In this document: in pieces, positions 6,521 to 15,863 of the stretch
How positions within the stretch are numbered: position 1 is the stretch's first letter
How the letters are laid out: each line of letters opens with the position of its first letter
Assembly: GCA_017415505.1 (NCBI GenBank)
Contig: JAFQGG010000037.1
Coordinates: 1 to 64,000, forward strand
DNA length: 64,000 bases
Direction: 5' to 3'
Origin: Clostridia bacterium
Lineage (GTDB): Bacteria > Bacillota > Clostridia > Christensenellales > Borkfalkiaceae
Program-made: the position numbers and the translations under genes
Notes under the pieces: generated by a model
Databases searched by the model: none
What the model saw: the letters and a program-made list of their open reading frames with translations, nothing else
What the model was told of the DNA's origin: nothing

Positions 6521-9118
6521 TCAATTCTCCGATTCCAATCTATCCTTTAAGTCGCCCAACAGCAACAACGCCTGCATAGGCGAAAGCGTGTTGATATCCG
6601 TTTCCACGAGGATACGCTCCACCTCGGTGAGCTTTTGTTCTTCCTCTACTTCTTCCTCTTCTTCCAAGAAAGTCGGCTTATTCCCACCCATCAAGTCGTT
6701 TTTCTCCAACGCTTTCAAAATGGCTTTTGCGCGCGTCGTAATTTCTTTGGGCACGCCCGCAAGCGAGGCAACCTCGATACCGAAACTCCTATGCGCCCCG
6801 CCTCTTGCAATTTTACGCAAGAAAACGATAACGCCGTTAAGTTCTTTGACCGTTACCTTATAATTTTTAACGCCTTCCAGCGTATTTTCCAATTCAGTCA
6901 ATTCGTGATAATGGGTGGAAAATAAAGTTTTCGCGCGAATTTGCGAAGCCAAAAATTCTATCACCGCCCAAGCAATAGACAATCCGTCGTAGGTACTCGT
7001 ACCCCGTCCCACTTCGTCGAGAATCAAAAGACTGTCTTTCGTTGCGCGCAAAAGAATGGACGCCACCTCCGTCATTTCCACCATAAAGGTACTTTGATCG
7101 AATATCAAATTATCACTCGCCCCGACGCGCGTGAAAATCCTGTCTATAATAGGGATTTGCGCGGAACGTGCCGGCACGAACGAGCCAAGGTGCGCAAGCA
7201 GAGTAATGAGCGCCACCTGTCGCATATAAGTACTTTTACCCGCCATGTTCGGACCGGTAATAATCGCACAGCGGTTCTCCTCGTTATCGAGCTTCGTGTC
7301 GTTGGGAATAAAGCGTTCTTTGGAGATCGCTTCCACGACGGGGTGTCTGCCGTCCGTAATCAAAAGCGGTTGTCCGCTCTCTACGATATTCGGGCGAACG
7401 TATCGCTTTTCTTTCGCTACCGTAGCGAGCGAAACCAAACAATCCAGCATCGCAAGCGCGTTGGAGATCGTTTGCAAATTCTCAATCGAATCGACGAGAA
7501 CGCCCAATAAGTCTTCGTACAGGCGCATTTCCAGCTTCAACGCCTTTTCCCCGCTCGTCAAAACCTTTTCTTCCAAGATTTTTAACTCTTCCGTGATATA
7601 TCTTTCTCCCGTCGTAAGCGTTTGCTTGCGAATATATTCGGGCGGAGCTTGGTCCTTAAACGAGTTGCTAATCTCGATATAATACCCAAACACGCGGTTA
7701 TACCCCGTTTTCAAGGTCTTAATACCCGTGCGTTCCCTTTCGCGCGCTTCAATTTCCTTAATCAAATCCACAGCCCCGCGGTTGTATTTGCGAAGCTCGT
7801 CCAACTCTTCGTTATACCCCTCGCGAATAAATCCGCCGTCTTTCATAACCGAGCTCGCCTCGGGATCAATTGCCGAATCTAACAACACGGCAAGCGGCGA
7901 CAAATCCAAAAGATTCGCGTTGATATCGTTCAAAATTTGGGAAGAAAAGCCCGAAAGCTGGAATTTAACCGACGGCAACGTGTTCAACGCCGTCGCCAGC
8001 GCAATACAATTTTTCGGGTGAAAATTCCCGTTGGAAATTTTTCCCGCCATACGCTCCACGTCCCCGATCGTTTGCAAATTCTCGGAAATACCGACGCGCA
8101 CGACGGAAGCGTTTACAAGCTCTTCCACGCCGTCCAAACGGTAATTAATCTCCTGCAAATCTTTCAAGGGCGAAAGTATCATACGGTTGAGCATACGCGC
8201 ACCCATACCCGTTTTCGTCTTATCAAGCACCCACAAAAGAGAACCGTATTTCTTGTTTTCGGCGTTATTTTTCAACAGTTCGAGATTGCGCACGGCAATG
8301 GAGTCCAGCTCCATATACTTATTCCGATTCACCACCTTAATCGAGGAAATATTGACGAGCGCATGTTTTTGCGTTTCCCGAAGATATTCCACGAGCGCCC
8401 CCGCAGCCGCCACGAGATTATCCTTTCCGCCCAAACCAAACGCCGTAAGCGAATGCGCTTTGAGCTGTTCCAACAGATTTTTCTCCGCATGCTTTATATT
8501 AAAAGCCCAAGGCACGTAGCAGGAAAACGGCGGAAGTTGACCGTGTTTCACTTCCTTAATGTCCCTACTAACCAACAGCATGTCTTCGTTGCAAATGATT
8601 TCCGCAACGGACAGTTTCAAAAGCTGTCCCACGGCATCTTCCGAGGCGGTTTCCCCAAAAAATTCGGTCGTTAAAAATTCGCCCGTCGTGATGTCCGTCC
8701 AAGCAAGCGCAACCGCGTCCCCCGCCTTAAACGCACAGGCGATATAGTTATTTTTCGATTGGTCGAGATAATTCTCTTCGATAATCGTACCCGCGGAAAC
8801 GATACGCACGACGTCGCGCTCCACGAGCCCCTTTGACGCTTTCGGGTCGGAAATTTGTTCGCAAATCGCGACCTTTTCTCCCAAAGCGACGAGCTTTGCC
8901 ACGTACCCGTCCGCAGCGTGAAAGGGAATCCCGCACATGGGCGCGCGTTCTTTAAGCCCGCAATCCTTGCCCGTTAGCGTTAAATCTAATAACTTAGAAA
9001 CTTTGATTGCGTCATCAAAGAACATCTCGTAGAAGTCGCCAAGCCTATAAAAAAGCACGCAATCTTTGTACTTCTCCTTCATGCTTACGTAATGCTTCAT
9101 CATATCTGAAAGTCCCAT
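6521..9118 (-). CDS. mutS: DNA mismatch repair protein MutS
   Basis: Recognises base mismatches and small loops. The 865-residue protein is full length. RLGDFYEMF, with the Phe-x-Glu mismatch wedge, lies in the N-terminal domain. Connector, lever and clamp domains follow. The ATPase has TGPNMAGKSTYMRQ (Walker A), LLILDEVGRGTSTYDG (Walker B/signature) and STHYHEL near residues 600-740. An acidic stretch (EEEEEVEEE) precedes the C-terminal tail. It lies 14 bases after miaB and one base before mutL, so the repair genes are co-transcribed with the two tRNA-modification genes. Confidence 0.97.
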   Translation of the reverse strand: MGLSDMMKHYVSMKEKYKDCVLFYRLGDFYEMFFDDAIKVSKLLDLTLTGKDCGLKERAPMCGIPFHAADGYVAKLVALGEKVAICEQISDPKASKGLVERDVVRIVSAGTIIEENYLDQSKNNYIACAFKAGDAVALAWTDITTGEFLTTEFFGETASEDAVGQLLKLSVAEIICNEDMLLVSRDIKEVKHGQLPPFSCYVPWAFNIKHAEKNLLEQLKAHSLTAFGLGGKDNLVAAAGALVEYLRETQKHALVNISSIKVVNRNKYMELDSIAVRNLELLKNNAENKKYGSLLWVLDKTKTGMGARMLNRMILSPLKDLQEINYRLDGVEELVNASVVRVGISENLQTIGDVERMAGKISNGNFHPKNCIALATALNTLPSVKFQLSGFSSQILNDINANLLDLSPLAVLLDSAIDPEASSVMKDGGFIREGYNEELDELRKYNRGAVDLIKEIEARERERTGIKTLKTGYNRVFGYYIEISNSFKDQAPPEYIRKQTLTTGERYITEELKILEEKVLTSGEKALKLEMRLYEDLLGVLVDSIENLQTISNALAMLDCLVSLATVAKEKRYVRPNIVESGQPLLITDGRHPVVEAISKERFIPNDTKLDNEENRCAIITGPNMAGKSTYMRQVALITLLAHLGSFVPARSAQIPIIDRIFTRVGASDNLIFDQSTFMVEMTEVASILLRATKDSLLILDEVGRGTSTYDGLSIAWAVIEFLASQIRAKTLFSTHYHELTELENTLEGVKNYKVTVKELNGVIVFLRKIARGGAHRSFGIEVASLAGVPKEITTRAKAILKALEKNDLMGGNKPTFLEEEEEVEEEQKLTEVERILVETDINTLSPMQALLLLGDLKDRLESEN

Positions 9119-9132
9119 ATATCAACCTTCCT

Positions 9133-10470
9133 TTATTTCCTTTCACCGTGCGTATTTTCTATTTCCCCAAAAAGAGAAATGCCGTTTGCTTTCGTAATTT
9201 TTAATGAAACAAATTGACCGATACGGTTTTCTTCGCTCGTAAAATAACCCATGCGCCCAAATTCGTCGCGCCCCATATACAAACCTTTTTTACTATCGTA
9301 ATCCTCGCAAAGTATTTCAACGGTTTTTCCAAGATACTTTTCCGATTTTGCGCGCGTAAGCGAATTTACAAGCTCTACGAGGCGCATAATTCTATCCTTT
9401 TGCACGCTTTCGGGCACGGCGTTTGGCATCTCCGCCGCTTTCGTCCCCTTGCGTGGCGAATAGACGAACGTGAACGCCGAAGCAAAATCCACTTCCCGCA
9501 CGAGCGATTCCGTTTGCAAATAATCCTCTTCCGTTTCCCCGGGGAAACCCACGATAATATCCGTCGTGACTTCCGCCTCGGGCAAGCGCGTTTTCAACGT
9601 TCGAATCTCTTCTAAATATTTCTCGCGCGTATACCGCCGATTCATTTCTTTGAGGATTTTACTCGAACCCGATTGCACGGGCAAATGCACCAAACGGCAA
9701 ATCTTGCGGTGTTTTTCCATCACCGCCACGACGTCCTCGGTAAAATCTTTGGGGTGGCTCGTCATAAACCGCAATCGGAATTTCCCTTCGATAGAAGCGA
9801 TTTTATCTAACAACTGCGCAAAAGTCACTTCCGTACTGCCGTCCGAGCCGTACGAGTTCACATTTTGTCCAAGTAGCGTAATTTCCTTATACCCTTCCGC
9901 TACGAGTTTTTCCACTTCCGCCACGATATTTTCGGGCTTTCTCGAACGCTCTCTACCGCGCACGTAAGGCACGATACAATAGGTACAAAAATTATTGCAA
10001 CCGTACGTGATATTCACCCAAGCGTTTGGATAGCTCGTTCGGTACGGTTCTATATTCTCTACGATTTCCCCTTCCGTTTCACGAATGGCAATCACCCGTT
10101 TCTTTTCCCGCTTTTTACGCAATATCAAGAACTCCAAGTCCTCGAAATTCAACGCGCCGAACATGATATCGATAAACGGAAATTTCTTTTTGAGTACTTC
10201 CGTTTTTCCCTGTTCTTGGGTCATACACCCCCCGACGGCAATAATAAGGGCGGGGTTTTGTTTTTTCATTTTTTTCAACGCGCCGATATTCCCGAACGCG
10301 TGATTTTCCGCGTTTTCGCGAATACAGCAGGTATTGAACACGATAATATCCGCCGTTTCCATATTCGGCGTTTCTTCGTAACCCATACGCCGTAAAATGC
10401 CCGCAATCTTTTCCGATTCGTGCACGTTCATTTGACAACCGTAGGTAACGATAAAATATTTCTCCGACAT
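9133..10470 (-). CDS. miaB: tRNA-2-methylthio-N6-dimethylallyladenosine synthase
   Basis: Radical-SAM methylthiotransferase that adds the 2-methylthio group to i6A37 of tRNA, downstream of MiaA. 445 residues. The N-terminal UPF0004 domain has the three cluster cysteines in TYGCQMN, FNTCCIRE and VGGCMTQ. The radical-SAM motif is CNNFCTYC near residue 155, and a TRAM RNA-binding domain ends the protein. It is the first gene of the operon miaB-mutS-mutL-miaA. A consensus promoter lies 45 bases upstream at 10515-10543. The ribosome site is weak. Confidence 0.96.
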   Translation of the reverse strand: MSEKYFIVTYGCQMNVHESEKIAGILRRMGYEETPNMETADIIVFNTCCIRENAENHAFGNIGALKKMKKQNPALIIAVGGCMTQEQGKTEVLKKKFPFIDIMFGALNFEDLEFLILRKKREKKRVIAIRETEGEIVENIEPYRTSYPNAWVNITYGCNNFCTYCIVPYVRGRERSRKPENIVAEVEKLVAEGYKEITLLGQNVNSYGSDGSTEVTFAQLLDKIASIEGKFRLRFMTSHPKDFTEDVVAVMEKHRKICRLVHLPVQSGSSKILKEMNRRYTREKYLEEIRTLKTRLPEAEVTTDIIVGFPGETEEDYLQTESLVREVDFASAFTFVYSPRKGTKAAEMPNAVPESVQKDRIMRLVELVNSLTRAKSEKYLGKTVEILCEDYDSKKGLYMGRDEFGRMGYFTSEENRIGQFVSLKITKANGISLFGEIENTHGERK

Positions 10471-10514
10471 AATCTTTTTCCGTATATTTCTTTTTGTAGA
10501 ATTTAGCCGTTTCT

Positions 10515-10543
10515 ATTATACACTTTTTTTCAATTTTTATCAA
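10515..10543 (-). promoter_or_regulatory. Sigma-A promoter for miaB-mutS-mutL-miaA
   Basis: On the minus strand TTGATA (543-538), 17 bases and TATAAT (520-515). Predicted start near 10508, giving a leader of under 40 bases. Confidence 0.8.
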
Positions 10544-10630
10544 GTCTTTGAGGGGGTTTATCTTCCGTTTTCCTACGGAAAAAGTTCTTTTCCGTGATAA
10601 AAAACGAAAAAACGGCAAATACTGTTCCCG

Positions 10631-12871
10631 ATGAAAACCCTTCGAAAAGTATTTTGCGTTTTATTCTTCTTGACGCTTACCCTCGCCGTAGTTGCCACAG
10701 GGTATTATTTTTTCACCACCAAAGATATTTCTTTGCAACCCGAGAAGCTCGTTTTTCAAGAAAAAACACTTTCCGTATACGATGCGTACGGGGAAATAAT
10801 TCCAAGTGCCACAGCGGGCGCGCAAAAGGAATCCGTTCCCTTTTCTTCCATCCCGAAAAAAACGGTATACGCATTCGTGGACACAGAAGACAAACGGTTT
10901 TTCACCCACCGCGGATTTGATTTTCGAAGAATCCTAAAAGCCGTCTACAACAACGCCGTTTCCCACGCCTATAAACAGGGGGCGTCCACGATTTCGCAAC
11001 AGCTTATCAAAAATACGCATTTATCTCACGAAAAGAAACTTTCGCGAAAACTCAAAGAATGGAAGCTTACGAAACAGCTCGAAAAACGGTATACGAAAGA
11101 AGAAATTCTCGAACGGTATTTGAGCGTGATTTATTTCGGGCACAACTGTTTCGGAATCCGCGCGGCGGCACAGTTTTATTTTGGAAAAGAACCTGCCGAG
11201 CTTGATCTTGCGGACTCGGCAATTCTTGCGGGACTCGTCAAATCGCCCAACAATTATTCCCCGTTCAAAAATCCCGAAAACTGTAAAAAACGCAAGGAAA
11301 GCGTGCTTCGCGCCATGCTCAAAAACGGAAATATTACGCAAGAAGAAAAAGAAATCGCCGTCAACAAACCTCTACCCACCGCCCCGAACGCGCACGCGTC
11401 CGATTCGGGATATTTGCATTTCGTTTACGACGAATTGACCGCTCTTTCCGAATCCAACCGTTTCACCGTCGGGGGAAATATACAAATTTACACCTATTTT
11501 GACGCAAAAACGCAAGAAATCGTCGAAAAGAACACGGGTGCGTATATAGAATCGGATAAAAGTATCATGGTGCTCGACAAAGAAACGGGCGGTTTTAAGG
11601 CTTGCGTTTCCACGGTGGGGAACATACGCCGTTCCCCCGGCTCTACGATAAAACCGCTACTCGTCTACGCGCCAGCTCTTCAAGAAAATAGCATATCGCT
11701 CGCCACGCCTTTATTAGACGAAAAAATCAATTACGGCGGATATTCCCCTTCCAACTACGACGGAAAATACCACGGCTATATCAGCGCAAGAGAATGTATC
11801 GAAAAAAGCTTAAATATCCCCGCCGTAAAACTACTCGAAAGCGTAGGAGTTGAAAAGTGCGCCTCGTATCTTGAAAAAATGCAACTACCGATTGAAAAGG
11901 ACGATTTATCGCTTGCACTCGCGCTCGGCGGAATGAAAAACGGATATCCGTTAAAATCCCTTTTATCCGCCTACGCCACGCTTGCCAATCAAGGGATTTA
12001 TAACGGCGCGGGATTCATTTCCAAAATCAAAATCAATGGAAACACCGTATTCGAGCGTAAAAACGCGCAAACGCGCGTATTTTCGGAAGACACGGCGACG
12101 CTTTTAACGGACGCGTTAAAAACGACGGCAAAATCGGGTACTGCAAAAAAGCTCCGCTCCCTGCCCTTTGATATCGCCGCGAAAACGGGTACGGTAGGCA
12201 CGGAAAAAGGAAATACCGACGCCTATGCGATTTCTTACACCACGAGCGATATTATCGGCGTTTGGCTTGGAAACGCAAATAACGCTTATATAGACTGCAC
12301 GGGCGGAAGTATTCCTTGCAACATGCTTTATTCCATGAACGAAGATTTATACCGTCGGTATCAAGCAAGCGGAAAAACGATAAATCCCTTTCCGTCCTGC
12401 GCAAGCGTGACGAACATTAAATTGGATAAAATAAGTTACTACGACACGCATACCTTATCACTTGCCGACCCGATTTCCCCGCCCGAATTTCAATTTACGG
12501 AATTGTTCAAAAAGGAAGCAATTCCCACGAAAACAGCCACTTTTTTCTCAAATCCTACGATAAATCCCCCTATTTTACGCTATACGCAAGGAAAAGTTCA
12601 AATTGTATTCGATAAAAACGCGCCTTCCTTTTACGATTATAAAATAGAACGGTACGATTATGCGACGCATAGTATAATTTACCAAGGCGGTTATTTGGAG
12701 TCTTTTACCGACGACGGCGTAGAAAAGGGAAAACGGTACGCTTATTTCGTAACTCCCTTTTACGGTGAGCGTGAAGGCAAAAAAATCTCCCTGCCCATCG
12801 TTAGTACGAAAGAGGGTGAAACGGCGACGGGCAACGAGGAAATTTTAGAAAAAAATTGGTGGGATTATTAA
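10631..12871 (+). CDS. Class A penicillin-binding protein (glycosyltransferase/transpeptidase)
   Basis: Bifunctional peptidoglycan synthase of 746 residues. One N-terminal membrane helix (VFCVLFFLTLTLAVVATGYYF) is followed by the GT51 domain with EDKRFFTHRG (catalytic Glu), GASTISQQLIKN and SILAGLVKSPNNYSP. The transpeptidase domain has SPGSTIKP (SxxK serine), SLN (SxN) and KTGT. The C-terminus after about residue 620 looks like a fibronectin-III-like module. There is no clear Shine-Dalgarno before the ATG. The gene stands alone between the divergent miaB operon and the terminator at 12877-12902. PonA/PBP1-like; the exact orthologue is not assigned. Confidence 0.93.
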   Translation: MKTLRKVFCVLFFLTLTLAVVATGYYFFTTKDISLQPEKLVFQEKTLSVYDAYGEIIPSATAGAQKESVPFSSIPKKTVYAFVDTEDKRFFTHRGFDFRRILKAVYNNAVSHAYKQGASTISQQLIKNTHLSHEKKLSRKLKEWKLTKQLEKRYTKEEILERYLSVIYFGHNCFGIRAAAQFYFGKEPAELDLADSAILAGLVKSPNNYSPFKNPENCKKRKESVLRAMLKNGNITQEEKEIAVNKPLPTAPNAHASDSGYLHFVYDELTALSESNRFTVGGNIQIYTYFDAKTQEIVEKNTGAYIESDKSIMVLDKETGGFKACVSTVGNIRRSPGSTIKPLLVYAPALQENSISLATPLLDEKINYGGYSPSNYDGKYHGYISARECIEKSLNIPAVKLLESVGVEKCASYLEKMQLPIEKDDLSLALALGGMKNGYPLKSLLSAYATLANQGIYNGAGFISKIKINGNTVFERKNAQTRVFSEDTATLLTDALKTTAKSGTAKKLRSLPFDIAAKTGTVGTEKGNTDAYAISYTTSDIIGVWLGNANNAYIDCTGGSIPCNMLYSMNEDLYRRYQASGKTINPFPSCASVTNIKLDKISYYDTHTLSLADPISPPEFQFTELFKKEAIPTKTATFFSNPTINPPILRYTQGKVQIVFDKNAPSFYDYKIERYDYATHSIIYQGGYLESFTDDGVEKGKRYAYFVTPFYGEREGKKISLPIVSTKEGETATGNEEILEKNWWDY

Positions 12872-12876
12872 AAGCA

Positions 12877-12902
12877 AGCCCGATTCAAAATCGAATCGGG
12901 CT
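12877..12902. terminator. Terminator after the penicillin-binding protein
   Basis: AGCCCGATTC (12877-12886) pairs with GAATCGGGCT (12893-12902) around a six-base loop. It lies between convergent genes and can serve both. Confidence 0.75.
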
Positions 12903-12907
12903 CGTAC

Positions 12908-14071
12908 TTAAATTTTAATTTTTTCGACGGTCGTAAACGCTTCGGCTATCAAACCCTCCACGTCCAGCTTAGATTCTTCCTCCAAAATTTGTTCGAGTTT
13001 GGGGCGAATCGCGGGGAAATCGGGTAAAAATACCGTACAGCAATCCTCGAACGGAAGAATGGAAGTTTCATACGCCCCCATTTTTATTGAACGGTCAATA
13101 ATTTCATTTTTATCAAATCCGACGAGCGGACGGAGCACGGGTAATTTTTCCACCACCGAATTGGAAGAAGTCATGCCTTCAATCGTTTGGCTTGCCACCT
13201 GTCCAAGGCTTTCGCCCGTAATCAAGCATTGTCCGCCAATGCGGAGCGCGTGTCGTTCCGCGATTCGGTACATAAACCTCCTTAAAAGGGTAATCATAAG
13301 CTCGGGTTTGCAGTGCTCGTGAATCGCTTCTTGGATATGCGTAACGCTCACCGTATAAAGATGCGTTCCACAGCTGTATTCCGCCAAGATATTGGCAAGT
13401 TCGACGACCTTTTCTTTGGCTTGCATATTCGTGTAGGGATAACTGTGGAAATGCAAACAATCCACTTTCATACCGCGTTTTGCCATCATATATCCCGCCA
13501 CGGGGCTGTCGATCCCGCCCGAAAGCAACAAAAGCCCTTTCCCCGCCGTACCCACGGGCATACCGTTTGCCGCGGGGATAAACTCGCAAAACACGAGCGC
13601 TTTTCCGTTTTCGCGAATATCCACGCGCACGCTAAACGAAGGCTCGTGCACGTCCACTTTCAACTCGTGAAAACGCGCCAACAACCGCCCGCCGAGCATA
13701 CGGCTAATCTCGGGAGAAGTGAGCGGATATTTTTTATCCCCGCGATGCGCTTCCACCTTAAAAGTACCCGTTTGACGGCAAAGCAAAACCGCCGCTTCTT
13801 CAATCGAATCCATATCCGAATCCGTTTCGAGGGCAACGCTCAAAGAATGAATCCCGAAAACCTTTTTTAATTTATCGATAATCTCTTCTATTTGTTCCTC
13901 GTCGAAATCACGAACAGCGTACCGTCCGCTTTGTTTTACAAGCTCACAGGAAAACGGTTTGAGCGCACGGGCAAGATTCGTTTCCAACGCCCGCTCGAAA
14001 AAGCCCCTGTTTTTTCCCTTTAACCAAATCTCCGAATAGCGGAGAATAATCACCTTTTTCACTTTTAACAC
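12908..14071 (-). CDS. thiI: tRNA 4-thiouridine synthase ThiI (without rhodanese domain)
   Basis: Forms s4U8 in tRNA and can donate sulfur to thiamine thiazole synthesis. In 387 residues it has an N-terminal ferredoxin-like/THUMP region and the PP-loop ATP-pyrophosphatase motif LLLLSGGIDSPVAG. LITGESLGQVASQT and RPLVGFDKNEII are further AANH-domain motifs. It ends at about residue 387 and so lacks the C-terminal rhodanese domain of E. coli ThiI, as in Bacillus. The cysteine desulfurase gene is directly upstream (4-base gap), matching the known NifZ-ThiI pairing in which the desulfurase supplies the persulfide directly. Confidence 0.95.
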   Translation of the reverse strand: MLKVKKVIILRYSEIWLKGKNRGFFERALETNLARALKPFSCELVKQSGRYAVRDFDEEQIEEIIDKLKKVFGIHSLSVALETDSDMDSIEEAAVLLCRQTGTFKVEAHRGDKKYPLTSPEISRMLGGRLLARFHELKVDVHEPSFSVRVDIRENGKALVFCEFIPAANGMPVGTAGKGLLLLSGGIDSPVAGYMMAKRGMKVDCLHFHSYPYTNMQAKEKVVELANILAEYSCGTHLYTVSVTHIQEAIHEHCKPELMITLLRRFMYRIAERHALRIGGQCLITGESLGQVASQTIEGMTSSNSVVEKLPVLRPLVGFDKNEIIDRSIKMGAYETSILPFEDCCTVFLPDFPAIRPKLEQILEEESKLDVEGLIAEAFTTVEKIKI

Positions 14072-14075
14072 TCCT

Positions 14076-15206
14076 TTATTTCATTCGGCGTTTCAAATCC
14101 ACAGCAATCTCGTTAAGTATTTTCGCCGCTTCCAGCACCTCGTCTTCCGTCGTTTGCGAAGAAAAACTCAACCGTAAAACGCCGTCCGCGGTTTTTTCGT
14201 CGTACCCGCAAGCGAGTACGACCTTGCTGTATCGGTTTTTCGCGTTCGAAGAACAAGCCGAACCCGTGCCGATAATCAAACCCATATCGTTTGCCATATG
14301 CAACAAAATCTCGCCCCGCAAACCGATTGCGGAAACGCTAAGGATATACGGCGTTGCCTCTTTGGAAGAGATTCGAAAAAACACCTCTTTATCCAAACGC
14401 TCCCAAAGCAGTTCCCGATACCCTTTTATCCGTTCATAGTCCTCTTTAAGCGTAGCGAATTTTCGCTCGGCGGCAAACTCGAATTGCTTGATACCGAATA
14501 CGTTTTCCGTTCCGCTTCTTCTTCCCGCTTCCTGTCCACCGCCAATTAAATACGGAGGCAAAACGAGCGATTTTCTTTTAATCAATGCGCCAACGCCTTT
14601 CATTCCGCCTATTTTATGTGCGCTTATCGAATACAAATCGATTTCTTTACTCAAACGAAACGGGATTTTTCCGTACCCTTGCACGCCGTCACAATGAAAA
14701 ATCACGCGGGGATTTTTCGCTTTTACCGCCTTTGCAATCGCGTTTATATCGTTGATTGCGCCCACCTCGTTATTCACTTGCATAACCGAAACGAAACTCG
14801 TCTTTCCGTCCACGAGCGCAAGCAATTTTTCTTCGTCCACGCGTCCGTCTTTTTTAAGCGGTGCAACCCGCGTTTCCACACTCCCGCGGTTTTTTAACTC
14901 GGCAAAAGGTGCAAGTACGGCGGAATGTTCGCCCGCCGTCGTTACAGCGTTTCCGCGCCGAGCAAAGGAAAATATCGCCTGATTATCCGATTCCGTTCCG
15001 CAAGAAGTGAAAATGAGCTCGAAGAAATTCTCGTCGGCGACCTTGGAAAGCAAAGCGGAGCGCGCCTTTTTAAGCTCGCTCTGCAACGCATACCCTTCCG
15101 TATATAACGCGGACGGATTATAAAATTTTTCCAACGCATACGCCTGCGCTTGCTCGAAAGCCCATTCGTTCGGCTTCGTCGTCGCGGCGTTATCCAAGTA
15201 AATCAT
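14076..15206 (-). CDS. Cysteine desulfurase (NifS/IscS family), partner of ThiI
   Basis: PLP enzyme that takes sulfur from L-cysteine as an enzyme-bound persulfide. 376 residues: YLDNAATTKP at the start, CGTESDNQAI, HCDGVQGYGK, SAHKIGG with the PLP lysine (Lys198) and RRSGTEN. The flexible loop GSACSSN carries the persulfide cysteine (Cys318). Adjacent thiI and the short loop suggest it is the NifZ-type desulfurase dedicated to s4U formation rather than the general Fe-S desulfurase. It follows the membrane-protein gene by a single base, so the three genes are probably co-transcribed. Confidence 0.93.
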   Translation of the reverse strand: MIYLDNAATTKPNEWAFEQAQAYALEKFYNPSALYTEGYALQSELKKARSALLSKVADENFFELIFTSCGTESDNQAIFSFARRGNAVTTAGEHSAVLAPFAELKNRGSVETRVAPLKKDGRVDEEKLLALVDGKTSFVSVMQVNNEVGAINDINAIAKAVKAKNPRVIFHCDGVQGYGKIPFRLSKEIDLYSISAHKIGGMKGVGALIKRKSLVLPPYLIGGGQEAGRRSGTENVFGIKQFEFAAERKFATLKEDYERIKGYRELLWERLDKEVFFRISSKEATPYILSVSAIGLRGEILLHMANDMGLIIGTGSACSSNAKNRYSKVVLACGYDEKTADGVLRLSFSSQTTEDEVLEAAKILNEIAVDLKRRMK

Positions 15207-15207
15207 A

Positions 15208-15843
15208 TTATTTTTGTTTCTTTTCCTGCATTACGTAGTCGCTTTCCAAAACGGAACGCTTCGTAAACAACATCATTTTGAGCAAAAGTTCTTCTCTGCA
15301 CTCCAAAAGATACAGCTTTTTACCGCTCTCGTTTACAAGAATGTACATAAAGAACTTACCCTCGCCCGCTTCCATGTTCGGCGTGCATACGATTTCTTTC
15401 GTCATTGGATCGGAACGCAAACGCTCGTAAGAGGCGTTATCGATATCCCCGATTTGAATGATATCCGCGCAGTCGATTCGGGTAACTAGTTTTCTTTTAT
15501 TGATATTGAAAACCTTGGAAATACGCAACTCACCCGAAACGAAACAGTAGTCAAAGCTCGTATTGAAGCGCGCCTTCAAACGCGAAAGCAAAAACCAAAA
15601 CAACATAAAGAACACGCCTTGAAAACCGCCGAAAATACAAATAAATTTTGCCATTTCGTACGCGGCAACCGCGTCTTGATTAGACGAATCCACCGTTCCA
15701 AACGGAATGTTAAACAAGCAAATTACCAAAAACAAGATACCCAAAACCAAACAAATCACCGAGGCGATATGGGTAATCTTATAGTGCCGAGCGCCTTTTT
15801 TTGCATTTTGGTTTACGGCGCTCTCCTCGTAAAATACGTCCAT
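15208..15843 (-). CDS. Membrane protein of unknown function
   Basis: 211 residues, not recognised. Two hydrophobic helices (ICLVLGILFLVICLFNI near 30-46 and ICIFGGFQGVFFMLFWFLL near 70-90) are followed by a soluble domain of about 120 residues. That domain contains basic and aromatic residues and ends KQK; it resembles membrane-anchored PH-like proteins only in layout. The ATG has a strong GGGAGG ribosome site. It lies directly upstream of the cysteine desulfurase and 20 bases downstream of carB-dapF, so it may be read from either transcript. No catalytic motif seen. Confidence 0.65.
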   Translation of the reverse strand: MDVFYEESAVNQNAKKGARHYKITHIASVICLVLGILFLVICLFNIPFGTVDSSNQDAVAAYEMAKFICIFGGFQGVFFMLFWFLLSRLKARFNTSFDYCFVSGELRISKVFNINKRKLVTRIDCADIIQIGDIDNASYERLRSDPMTKEIVCTPNMEAGEGKFFMYILVNESGKKLYLLECREELLLKMMLFTKRSVLESDYVMQEKKQK

Positions 15844-15863
15844 CTTTATCCTCCCGTTATCCG

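Noticed and set aside
10575..10595. Hairpin ACGGAAAA/TTTTCCGT before the penicillin-binding protein as a regulator
   Set aside because: Short, AT-rich, without T-tract or ribosome-site overlap; too weak to call.
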